Assembly (NCBI GenBank): GCA_947625915.1
Contig: CANQPX010000017.1
Location: forward strand, 1 to 40,199
Reading direction: 5' to 3'
Length of the DNA stretch: 40,199 nt
Origin: an uncultured Clostridia bacterium
Lineage (GTDB): Bacteria > Bacillota > Clostridia > Oscillospirales > Ruminococcaceae
Below are positions 33,889 through 40,199 of this stretch, in pieces (the first letter of the stretch is position 1; every line of letters starts with the position of its first letter). The position numbers were made by a program, and so were the translations under genes. Below the pieces are notes generated by a model. The model did no database searches and was not told the origin of the DNA. It was given only the letters and a program-made list of their open reading frames with translations.

Positions 33889-34814
33889 TGAAAAAGATCC
33901 ATATGTCCTACGAAAAGAAAAAAGGTCTGTACGGCTACGGCTTTATCGCCCTATGGTTCGTCGGCGCATTGATGTTCTTTATCATACCGCTGATACAATC
34001 CTTCTACTACTCGTTCCATGACGTTGCACCTGAAACAGGCGCATTGAAAATAACTCCTCTGGTGGACGGTCTTACGGGTCAGAAAAATATGTTCCTGAAT
34101 TACAAGAACGCATTTATGACAGACCCGAATTTCAGACAGTATCTGGTGGAATCACTCGGAGATATGGCGCTTAACCTGCCGGTGATCGTAATATTCTCCC
34201 TGTTCGTGGCAATAGTCATAAACCAGAAATTCCGCGGAAGAACTTTCGCAAGAGCAGTATTCTTCCTGCCGGTTATCATTGCAACAGGTCCTGTTTACGC
34301 AATAATCACAGGTAACCTCGAAACGAGCGGAAACAACAGCGCAGAACAGTTCTCAACAATGTTCGAGGCGGATATGGTGGATCAGCTGTTGGAGTTCATA
34401 GGTATATACGGCTTCGGAGATAAATTCACCGAATTGCTGACATCAATAACTTCCGACATACTGAACCTCGTTTGGAAATGCGGTATACAGATAATCATAT
34501 TCCTTTCCGCATTGCAGGGTATCCCCGCATCTGCAAAAGAAGCGGCGGCGATCGAAGGCGCAACGTCATGGGAATTTTTCTGGAAGATAACTCTCCCTTA
34601 CATTTCCCCCATGATCCTCGTAAACATAGTTTACACCGTTATCGACGCATTTACGGATCCTACCAACCAAGTAATGGAACGTATGCTCAGCGTTCAGACA
34701 GAATGGAAATACGGTTACTCCGCGGCAATGGCGTGGAGTTATTTCGGAATAATCCTTGCGGCTCTGGGAATTATCTTCGCGATAATGAACAAGCTCGTAT
34801 GGTACGATGATTAA
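33888..34814 (+). CDS. Sugar ABC transporter permease (MalF-type), pair 2
   Basis: 308 residues, six to seven membrane helices, starting with GFIALWFVGALMFFIIPLI. The EAA loop is EAAAIEGATSWEFFWKITLP. A large external loop (NLETSGNNSAEQFSTMFEAD region, about 145-180) separates helices. The ATG shares a base with the DUF5696 stop (TGATG) and has AAGGAGGTGAT upstream, so translation should be coupled. No second binding protein accompanies this pair. Confidence 0.92.
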   Translation: MKKIHMSYEKKKGLYGYGFIALWFVGALMFFIIPLIQSFYYSFHDVAPETGALKITPLVDGLTGQKNMFLNYKNAFMTDPNFRQYLVESLGDMALNLPVIVIFSLFVAIVINQKFRGRTFARAVFFLPVIIATGPVYAIITGNLETSGNNSAEQFSTMFEADMVDQLLEFIGIYGFGDKFTELLTSITSDILNLVWKCGIQIIIFLSALQGIPASAKEAAAIEGATSWEFFWKITLPYISPMILVNIVYTVIDAFTDPTNQVMERMLSVQTEWKYGYSAAMAWSYFGIILAALGIIFAIMNKLVWYDD

Positions 34815-34828
34815 GGAGGTCGGAGAAA

Positions 34829-35917
34829 ATGGCTGAAACGATAGCAAAGAAAAACGCGCTCTCCGACTTCTTGGCAAAACATAAAGCGGAGAAGCCCCCC
34901 AAGGAACCTAAAATGTCCCGTAAGGAAAGAAGAGAACGTTTCAAGAAAAGAATGGAATGTCTCACTCCCGAGGAACAAAGATATTTAAGGCGCAAACAGG
35001 TCATTGACGCTGTATGGCCCATATTCAGAGCGATAATAGTTTTCGGACTTTGCTTCATCATTCTTTATCCGCTGCTGTTCATGGTATCGGCGGCGTTCCG
35101 TCCGAGAGCAGATATGAACGATCCTACGATAATGTGGATACCGAAGCATTTTACCCTCAGCAACATCAAAGAAACCATGAGAGCCATGGATTTCTGGCAT
35201 ACGCTGGGCAATACGGCAGTGCTGAACATAGGCTGTTCGCTCGTACAGGTAATAACCTGCGCGATAACGGGTTACGGTTTTGCGAGATATAATTTCAAAG
35301 GCAAGAGCATATTGTTTTTCGTAGTTATCATGATGATAATAGTTCCGCCGCAGATCATACTTAACCCGCAGTATACGTTCTTCCGTTACTTCAACCCGCT
35401 GGGAATATATCATGCCATAACAGGCAATTACATCAACCTCATAGACCATTTCCCAACAATGTATATGCCCGCGCTTACGGCAAACGGACTCAGAGCGGGA
35501 CTGTTCATATTCCTGTTCAGACAATCCTTCCGCGGACTGCCTAAGGAACTTGAAGATGCGGCGGCATTGGACGGCTGCTCACCGCTCACAACTTTTGTAA
35601 AGGTAATGATCCCGAATGCAGGTTCAACATTCCTTACAGTGTTCCTGTTCTCGATAGTATGGTACTGGAACGATTACTATGTAAGTACATCATTCTTTAC
35701 CAATAACAAGACCATAGCGCTCATGCTGAAGAACCTTGACGGAAACCTTACGCGTATCATTTTCGGAAACGATGCAAGTTCGGTAAATGCCCGTGAACTT
35801 ATCGTATGGCTCGAGTCGGGCTGTCTGATCTCGATACTGCCGATACTGATACTTTACATCTGTCTGCAAAAGAATTTCACAGAAGGTATCGCGCGTTCCG
35901 GACTTACGGGAATGTAA
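34829..35917 (+). CDS. Sugar ABC transporter permease (MalG-type), pair 2
   Basis: 362 residues, long for the family because of an N-terminal cytoplasmic tail of about 65 residues rich in Lys, Arg and Glu (KMSRKERRERFKKRMECL). Six membrane helices follow (FRAIIVFGLCFIILYPLLFM first). The EAA loop is EDAAALDGCSPLTTFVKVMIP, whose core is ALDG...VMIP. The ending TEGIARSGLTGM is close to the usual TGIAMTGLKG tail. ATG with AAGGAGGTCGGAG upstream. Last gene of the operon; a hairpin follows. Confidence 0.92.
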   Translation: MAETIAKKNALSDFLAKHKAEKPPKEPKMSRKERRERFKKRMECLTPEEQRYLRRKQVIDAVWPIFRAIIVFGLCFIILYPLLFMVSAAFRPRADMNDPTIMWIPKHFTLSNIKETMRAMDFWHTLGNTAVLNIGCSLVQVITCAITGYGFARYNFKGKSILFFVVIMMIIVPPQIILNPQYTFFRYFNPLGIYHAITGNYINLIDHFPTMYMPALTANGLRAGLFIFLFRQSFRGLPKELEDAAALDGCSPLTTFVKVMIPNAGSTFLTVFLFSIVWYWNDYYVSTSFFTNNKTIALMLKNLDGNLTRIIFGNDASSVNARELIVWLESGCLISILPILILYICLQKNFTEGIARSGLTGM

Positions 35918-35936
35918 AATTTCAGAATACAAGAAA

Positions 35937-35983
35937 AAGCACCTTGGAATATTTCCGAGGTGCTTAGCTTGTTTATAAAGTTT
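35937..35983 (+). terminator. Terminator of the sugar-transport operon
   Basis: 13-bp stem AAGCACCTTGGAA/TTCCGAGGTGCTT (one G-T pair) with loop TAT, then AGCTTGTTTATAAAGTTTTT. The U tract is discontinuous. Confidence 0.65.
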
Positions 35984-36278
35984 TTAACAATTTTGCGCGC
36001 AGCGCAAAATTGAAAAGCTGGTCCAGCGCAGCCGCGCTGGTGGGGTCGAGGGGCGAAGCCCTCGTCGCCGTCCGCAGACGGCGAAATTCCCCTTACGAAG
36101 GCGCCTCTGCAAAGGGTGTGAATAAAACGACGCAAGCGTCGTTTCCGCTGCAAACGGCAAGAGGGGAACGCTCTGCAAGAGAGAGCGTTCCCCTTGGCAT
36201 TGAGAAGTTTTTGCCATTTAAGCCTTGCCAAACAGCCCGGTGAGCTGTTTGGCAATACAGAACAATTTGTTTTTCTAA
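35976..36278 (-). repeat. Composite hairpin repeat, copy E (reverse orientation)
   Basis: Between the operon and the convergent GH130 gene. Read on the minus strand it begins with GCCAAACAGC/GCTGTTTGGC, followed by GGGGAACGCTCT/AGAGCGTTCCCC, TGCCGTTTGCAGCGG, an AAACGACGCTTGCGTCGTTT palindrome, CGCCGTCTGCGGACGGCG, GGGC/GCCC, CCAGCGC/GCGCTGG and CAGCTTTTC. It ends with the AATTTTGCGC/GCGCAAAATT hairpin shared with copy F and the solo unit. Two overlapping ORFs here are spurious. Confidence 0.82.
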
Positions 36279-36340
36279 AAAATAATCTGTTGTTTACAAC
36301 AAATTATACTATTTTTTGCAAATGCTTTTTCAACAAACAC

Positions 36341-36374
36341 AGCCCCTCGGAAGTGCTCCGAGGGGCTTTTTATC
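36341..36374. terminator. Hairpin between copy E and the GH130 gene
   Basis: 11-bp stem AGCCCCTCGGA/TCCGAGGGGCT with loop AGTGC. A TTTTTAT run follows on the plus strand; on the minus strand GTGTTTGTTG follows, weaker. It probably stops both convergent transcripts. Confidence 0.75.
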
Positions 36375-36383
36375 TGTTCAGGA

Positions 36384-37409
36384 TCAAACCTGACTGTTGT
36401 TGTCAAGGAAGTCCATAACATCATCAACTGTTGTGAACGCAAGAGATGTGCAGGTATCAGCACAGCCGTAATAAATGCAGATGCGTCCTGTGTCAGCGTC
36501 AACAAGATTTGCACATGGGAACGTTACCGCATCGGTATCGCCTACAAGTTCATATGTTGTCTGAGGGCTGAGAAGATAAGATGCACCTCTTTTAAGAACT
36601 TTCCAAGGCTCGTCCTTGTCGAGCAGAGCAGCGGAGAAGCTGTAAACATAACCGTTGCAGGAAGTCAGAACACCGTGATAGAAGATGAGCCAGCCGCGGT
36701 CTGTTTCGATAGGGATAGGACCTGCGCCCATTTTTGTGGACTCCCAACCCTTGGAAGGACCCATAACGTGTCTGTGTTCGCCCCAGTATGTGAGGTCGGG
36801 GGACTGACTGATGAACATATCGCCGAAAGGTGTATGACCGCTGTCGGAAGGACGGCTCATCATAACATATTTATTGTTTATCTTTCTGGGGAACATAACA
36901 CCGTTCCTGTTGAAAGGCAGGTAAGCATTTTCAAGCTGTGTGAAAGTTTCAAAATCGTATGTATAGGCAATACCGATAGTAGGCTTCCAGCCGTAAGCGT
37001 TGCACCATGTAACGATATATTTATCTTCAAGTTTGCAGACTCTGGGGTCGTAACCGTACTGCCATTGAGCGACTTCGGGAATATCGCATTTGAACTTGAT
37101 CCTTTCCTCGGCGATATCCCAGTTTATGCCGTCCTTAGAGAAGCCGACATGGAGTTCCATATTTCTTTCTCTGTCGTCAACGCGGAAAACTCCTGCGAAT
37201 TTGTAATCGCCTTTTTCAAAAGGAACAACGGAGCTGTTGAAGATAGAGTTTGAAGGTTCTCTGTAGCCGTTAGCTTTTTTCACCATGATCTGATCTCTTT
37301 TGATGATAGGGTTAGCGTCATAGCGCCATACAACGTCTCTGCAGTCTGCGGGTTTATCCTGCCAAGGGATATTTGGCATAGACACGCCGTTTACAACTTT
37401 CACTTTCAT
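36384..37409 (-). CDS. GH130 beta-mannoside phosphorylase-type enzyme
   Basis: Phosphorolyses beta-mannosides to alpha-mannose 1-phosphate, by family. 341 residues, five-bladed propeller, no signal peptide, so cytoplasmic. Segments: RYDANPIIKRDQI, NSIFNSSVVPFEKGDYK, YGYDPRVCKLEDKY with Asp121 as likely general acid, NRNGVMFPRKINNKYVMMSRPSD, GAGPIPIETDRGWLIFYHG and ICIYYGCADTCTSLA. This is the long-insert-free, RaMP-like form; the exact acceptor (glucose, N-acetylglucosamine, mannose) is not decidable here. The start at 37409 has AAAGG upstream; an in-frame ATG at 37463 overlaps the promoter region. Convergent with the sugar-transport operon, which may import its substrate. The leader shares TCGGTAAGACT with msmK. 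Confidence 0.9.
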   Translation of the reverse strand: MKVKVVNGVSMPNIPWQDKPADCRDVVWRYDANPIIKRDQIMVKKANGYREPSNSIFNSSVVPFEKGDYKFAGVFRVDDRERNMELHVGFSKDGINWDIAEERIKFKCDIPEVAQWQYGYDPRVCKLEDKYIVTWCNAYGWKPTIGIAYTYDFETFTQLENAYLPFNRNGVMFPRKINNKYVMMSRPSDSGHTPFGDMFISQSPDLTYWGEHRHVMGPSKGWESTKMGAGPIPIETDRGWLIFYHGVLTSCNGYVYSFSAALLDKDEPWKVLKRGASYLLSPQTTYELVGDTDAVTFPCANLVDADTGRICIYYGCADTCTSLAFTTVDDVMDFLDNNSQV

Positions 37410-37470
37410 TAAAAAACCAACCTTTCGATTTAAAAAATTTCTCTGAGTCTTACCGACCCACATTAAAATA

Positions 37471-37499
37471 ATTATAACTTATTATTCCCAAAAAATCAA
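37471..37499 (-). promoter_or_regulatory. Promoter of the GH130 gene
   Basis: On the minus strand TTGATT (37499-37494), 17-base spacer, TATAAT (37476-37471). Confidence 0.75.
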
Positions 37500-37544
37500 T
37501 AGTAAATTTTCAACTTAAAGGTATTCGTAATAAAAAGTTTACAC

Positions 37545-37613
37545 AAGGCAGGGGCGCGGCTGCGCCGGACCGGCTTTTCAATTTTGCGCTGCGCGCAAAA
37601 TTGTTAAAAACTT
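37545..37613 (+). repeat. Composite hairpin repeat, copy F (3' end only)
   Basis: Only the last two hairpins are present: GGCGC-GGCT-GCGCC followed by GGCTTTTC, then AATTTTGCGC/GCGCAAAATT and TTGTTAAAAACTTTTTTT. The first stem reads GGCGC/GCGCC instead of AGCGC/GCGCT, a paired change. Confidence 0.75.
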
Positions 37614-37626
37614 TTTTTCCAAGCTC

Positions 37627-37655
37627 TTTACAAATTTATAAAAATATGGTAAAAT
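37627..37655 (+). promoter_or_regulatory. Promoter of the aldo/keto reductase gene
   Basis: TTTACA (37627-37632), 17-base spacer ending in TGG, TAAAAT (37650-37655). Confidence 0.75.
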
Positions 37656-37676
37656 CATAAAAAAGGGAGAAAGGAG

Positions 37677-37698
37677 TATGCTTGCCCCGCAAGCATAA
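37677..37698 (+). promoter_or_regulatory. Hairpin and six-codon leader ORF between ribosome site and start codon
   Basis: After GGGAGAAAGGAG comes a 9-bp perfect stem TATGCTTGC/GCAAGCATA with loop CCC (37677-37697). The same bases encode ATG CTT GCC CCG CAA GCA TAA (37678-37698, MLAPQA), ending 2 bases before the reductase ATG. Folding the hairpin would bring the ribosome site to within 3 bases of that ATG. Confidence 0.6.
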
Positions 37699-37700
37699 CT

Positions 37701-38810
37701 ATGAATATGAAACTCGGATTTGGTCTTATGCGCCTGCCTATGCTCGACGAAAATACTATCGACATCGAACAGGTGAAAAAAATGGCGGATAAATTTATCG
37801 CCGCCGGAGGAACATACTTCGATACAGCATATCCTTACCATCAGGGAAAAAGCGAAACGGCTTTCAGAGAAGCAGTCGTAAAACGCTACCCGAGAGAAAG
37901 TTTTACCGTTACCGATAAACTGCCCATGTTCAGCATCAAAAAAGCCGAAGAAATGCAGCCGATATTCGATGAACAGCTTGCACGCTGCGGAGTTGAGTAT
38001 TTCGACTATTACTGGCTCCATGCGCTGGGAAAAGCTACATATGAACTTTCCGAACAGATAGGCGCATTTGATTTCATCGCGCAGAAAAAAGCCGAGGGCA
38101 AAGTAAAACATATCGGATTTTCTTTCCACGACTCGGCGGAAGTCCTCGATCAGATCCTTACGAATCACCCCGAAATGGAATTTGTACAATTGCAGATAAA
38201 TTATCTTGATCTTGACGATCCCGGCGTTCAGGCAAAAAAATGTTATGAGACCGCAGTTCGCCACGGCAAGCCCGTTATCGTTATGGAACCCGTAAAGGGC
38301 GGCGCACTTGCAAATGTTCCCGAAGAAGTGGAAGATATGATGAAAGCCGCCGAGCCTGATATGTCGCCCGCATCATGGGCGGTAAGATTTGCCGCCACCT
38401 ATGAGAATGTTATGATGGTACTTTCCGGTATGAGCAATATGTCCCAGATGGAGGACAACCTCAGCTATATGAAAGACTTCAAACCGCTTTCCGACAAGGA
38501 AAATGAAATGATCCTCAAATGCGCCGATATCATAAAAAACAGTATTGCAATAAAATGTACAGCCTGCCGTTACTGTACGGACGGCTGTCCCAAGACCATA
38601 GCGATACCCGATTATTTCAAGATATACAACGATCTGAAGCGTTACGGACGTTCTCAGAAGGAAAAAGCGATCGTCGACTACAAGTCGTTTTCCGCGGAAC
38701 ACGGAAAGGCGTCCGATTGTATCAAATGCGGTAAATGCGAGAAGCATTGTCCGCAGCATCTTCCCATAAGGGAAATGCTTTCGGCAGCGGCAAAGGAATT
38801 AGAGATATAA
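37701..38810 (+). CDS. Aldo/keto reductase with C-terminal 4Fe-4S ferredoxin domain
   Basis: 369 residues. An AKR barrel (1-280) with the catalytic tetrad Asp41, Tyr46, Lys73 and His107 (YFDTAYPYH, VTDKLP, YWLHALGK). A C-terminal iron-sulfur region follows: CTACRYCTDGCPK and CIKCGKCEKHCPQ, two cysteine clusters for probable 4Fe-4S centres. This class is common in strict anaerobes and may exchange electrons with ferredoxin; substrate unknown. The ATG at 37701 begins MNMKLGFGLMRLP, the usual N terminus. The ribosome site is separated from it by a hairpin with a tiny ORF. Monocistronic, ends at a bidirectional terminator. Confidence 0.93.
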   Translation: MNMKLGFGLMRLPMLDENTIDIEQVKKMADKFIAAGGTYFDTAYPYHQGKSETAFREAVVKRYPRESFTVTDKLPMFSIKKAEEMQPIFDEQLARCGVEYFDYYWLHALGKATYELSEQIGAFDFIAQKKAEGKVKHIGFSFHDSAEVLDQILTNHPEMEFVQLQINYLDLDDPGVQAKKCYETAVRHGKPVIVMEPVKGGALANVPEEVEDMMKAAEPDMSPASWAVRFAATYENVMMVLSGMSNMSQMEDNLSYMKDFKPLSDKENEMILKCADIIKNSIAIKCTACRYCTDGCPKTIAIPDYFKIYNDLKRYGRSQKEKAIVDYKSFSAEHGKASDCIKCGKCEKHCPQHLPIREMLSAAAKELEI

Positions 38811-38812
38811 AA

Positions 38813-38848
38813 AATGTGCAAGGAGCCATGCTCCTTGCACATTAATTT
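38813..38848. terminator. Bidirectional terminator between AKR and prmC
   Basis: 14-bp perfect stem AATGTGCAAGGAGC/GCTCCTTGCACATT with loop CAT, A run before and AATTTTA after. Serves both convergent genes. Confidence 0.85.
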
Positions 38849-39732
38849 TATCCCACAGAATTTATGCCCGTAACAACACGGTCATTCCCCGCATGATCCT
38901 TAAATATCGCAATATGTCTATAACCGCTCTTTTGCAGGATATCCCGCACGGCTTCGCCCTGTTCATAACCTGTTTCAAAAGCGATCAGTCCGCCGTCTTT
39001 GAGTATCTCTTTCCATAACGCGGAAATAACACGGTAAAATCTCAGCCCGTCCGCGCCGCCCCGCAGGGCAATTTCCGGCTCGCGCTTTACTTCGCGGGAA
39101 AGTTCGGTCATTTCCTTATCGGTAAGATACGGAGGATTTGACACGACCGCATCTATCTTGCGGTATTCGCCCACGTCGTCCGGATCAAGGAAATTCTCGA
39201 TAAGTCTGCCGTCCGTAACGTCGCCTTTTATTATCTTCACATCCGCTTCATTATGGCGGATATTTTTTATAAGATAGGGCATTGCATCGGAAGAAAGTTC
39301 AACAGCGTGAACGGCGGCTTTGGGCAGTTCTTTTTTAAGCGTTACGGCAATACAGCCGCTGCCGCTGCAAAGATCGCATATTTCCGGCGAGTAAATGCCC
39401 GCGTTCGTAAAATGCTCGATAACTCTTTCAACGAGTATTTCGGTATCGGGGCGGGGGATAAGCACACCGTCTCCCACAAAGAAAGTTCTGCCGTAAAACT
39501 CCCATTTCCCAAGAATATATTGCAGCGGTATGCCCGAGCAGCGTTTTTCCGCAGCGGACATAAGCTTATCCGCGTCAGGCTCGGGAACTTCCCTGTCTCC
39601 GTGGAGCAGCAAAGTCACTTTATCCGCGTCAAGGATATCTTCAAAAAGACAGTCGGTATCGAAACGGTGATCCTCAACACCTGCCGCCGCAAGCATATTT
39701 TCCGTAAGTTCATAAAGTTCTTTTAAGATCAA
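38848..39732 (-). CDS. prmC: Release factor glutamine methyltransferase PrmC
   Basis: S-adenosylmethionine-dependent enzyme that N5-methylates the GGQ glutamine of release factors RF1 and RF2. 294 residues. N-terminal helical domain (about 1-85), then a Rossmann methyltransferase: ICDLCSGSGCIAVTLKKELP (SAM loop) and VVSNPPYL with the NPPY motif near residue 198. PLQYILGKWEFYGRTFFVG is the usual linker. The start is TTG at 39732, with AAAGGA 10 bases upstream. Its ribosome site overlaps the end of mntP, so the two are co-transcribed. The usual prfA neighbour is not present in the window. Confidence 0.94.
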   Translation of the reverse strand: MILKELYELTENMLAAAGVEDHRFDTDCLFEDILDADKVTLLLHGDREVPEPDADKLMSAAEKRCSGIPLQYILGKWEFYGRTFFVGDGVLIPRPDTEILVERVIEHFTNAGIYSPEICDLCSGSGCIAVTLKKELPKAAVHAVELSSDAMPYLIKNIRHNEADVKIIKGDVTDGRLIENFLDPDDVGEYRKIDAVVSNPPYLTDKEMTELSREVKREPEIALRGGADGLRFYRVISALWKEILKDGGLIAFETGYEQGEAVRDILQKSGYRHIAIFKDHAGNDRVVTGINSVG

Positions 39733-39747
39733 AATTTAAACGTCCTT

Positions 39748-40199
39748 TCAGAAAGAAATTATCCCCAGATGTTCCAGAAGGATCTTCGTGCCGATAAGTA
39801 TGAGGATCGCGCCGCCTGCGATCTCGGCTTTGTTTTTATACTTTGCACCGAAGCGGTTCCCTAAGATCACTCCGCCAAGAGAAAGCGCAAAAGTCGTAAC
39901 GCCTATAATGAGTATCGCAAAGAAAATGCTTACTTCAAGGAATGCGAAAGTTATCCCCACCGCAAGCGCATCAATGCTCGTTGCGACCGCAAGCATGAAA
40001 AGTTCGCCTATTTTAAGGGAATATTCTTTTTCCTCATCATCGTCTTTTTCATGCAGAGCGTCAAGGATCATTTTCCCGCCGATAAAAAGCAGCAGGATAA
40101 AAGCTATCCAGTGATCGAAAGATTCGATATATTTTGAAAATCCCGAGCCGAGGAAATATCCTATAAGGGGCATAAGCGCCTGAAACCCGCCGAAAAACA
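39748..40199 (-). CDS. mntP: Manganese efflux pump MntP (5' end outside window)
   Basis: Membrane exporter of Mn2+. About 150 residues are visible, in frame to the window edge with [17 protein letters not shown] at the truncated start. Conserved membrane Asp in [10 protein letters not shown], and the repeat-like structure of the family (the matching N-terminal half is cut off). Ends [19 protein letters not shown]. Four complete helices seen. A Mn riboswitch or MntR site would lie outside the window. Followed by prmC at 15 bp. Confidence 0.9.
   Translation of the reverse strand, partial: FFGGFQALMPLIGYFLGSGFSKYIESFDHWIAFILLLFIGGKMILDALHEKDDDEEKEYSLKIGELFMLAVATSIDALAVGITFAFLEVSIFFAILIIGVTTFALSLGGVILGNRFGAKYKNKAEIAGGAILILIGTKILLEHLGIISF

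Noticed and set aside
35854-36255. 133-codon minus-strand frame overlapping repeat copy E and the end of the permease
   Set aside because: Composed of repeat modules; frame and sequence change with each palindrome insertion, so no protein selection is visible.

Overview
The window looks like chromosome from a Gram-positive anaerobic member of the Clostridia, most like Ruminococcus or related Oscillospiraceae. The signs are an hrcA-grpE-dnaK-dnaJ operon under a CIRCE operator, an archaeal-type prolyl-tRNA synthetase, consensus sigma-A promoters (many with 17-bp spacers and a TG before the -10 base), strong AGGAGG-type ribosome sites, and carbohydrate genes (GH95, GH130, GT35, sugar ABC transporters). 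The genus is inferred from gene content only. No phage, plasmid, transposase or CRISPR array was seen.

Layout. 0.16-2.6 kb (minus): small membrane protein, proS and a lipoprotein in one operon. 2.7-3.6 kb (plus): tRNA-Pro(CGG) and tcdA. 4.0-5.8 kb (minus): gap and an orphan membrane protein. 6.3-11.2 kb (minus): the heat-shock operon. 11.4-17.2 kb (plus): a hybrid histidine kinase, a short protein resembling the glycyl-radical tail of anaerobic ribonucleotide reductase, an acidic membrane-anchored protein, rsuA, and an MsmK/UgpC-type ABC ATPase. 17.3-20.4 kb (minus): HEPN plus degenerate nucleotidyltransferase pair and a GH95 alpha-fucosidase. 21.0-23.3 kb (plus): glycogen/maltodextrin phosphorylase. 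23.4-24.3 kb: a gene-free giant imperfect inverted repeat. 24.5-35.9 kb (plus): an eight-gene sugar-transport operon. 36.4-37.4 kb (minus): GH130 phosphorylase. 37.7-40.2 kb: ferredoxin-like aldo/keto reductase (plus), then prmC and a partial mntP (minus).

The best candidate for an undescribed system is the eight-gene operon: a very large solute-binding protein carrying two extra beta-sandwich modules, two complete permease pairs, an NHL-propeller/TPR membrane protein, a Yip1-like membrane protein and a DUF5696 exoprotein. It has no ATPase of its own, and the solitary MsmK-like ATPase at 16.1-17.2 kb is the obvious candidate to power it. The GH130 phosphorylase immediately downstream, convergent, may act on an imported disaccharide.

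The second notable element is a family of about 300-bp intergenic repeats (six full or partial copies). They are built from a fixed series of hairpins whose stems differ between copies but remain paired. Small extra palindromes are inserted in some copies, and one terminal hairpin also occurs alone. These repeats produce spurious ORFs.
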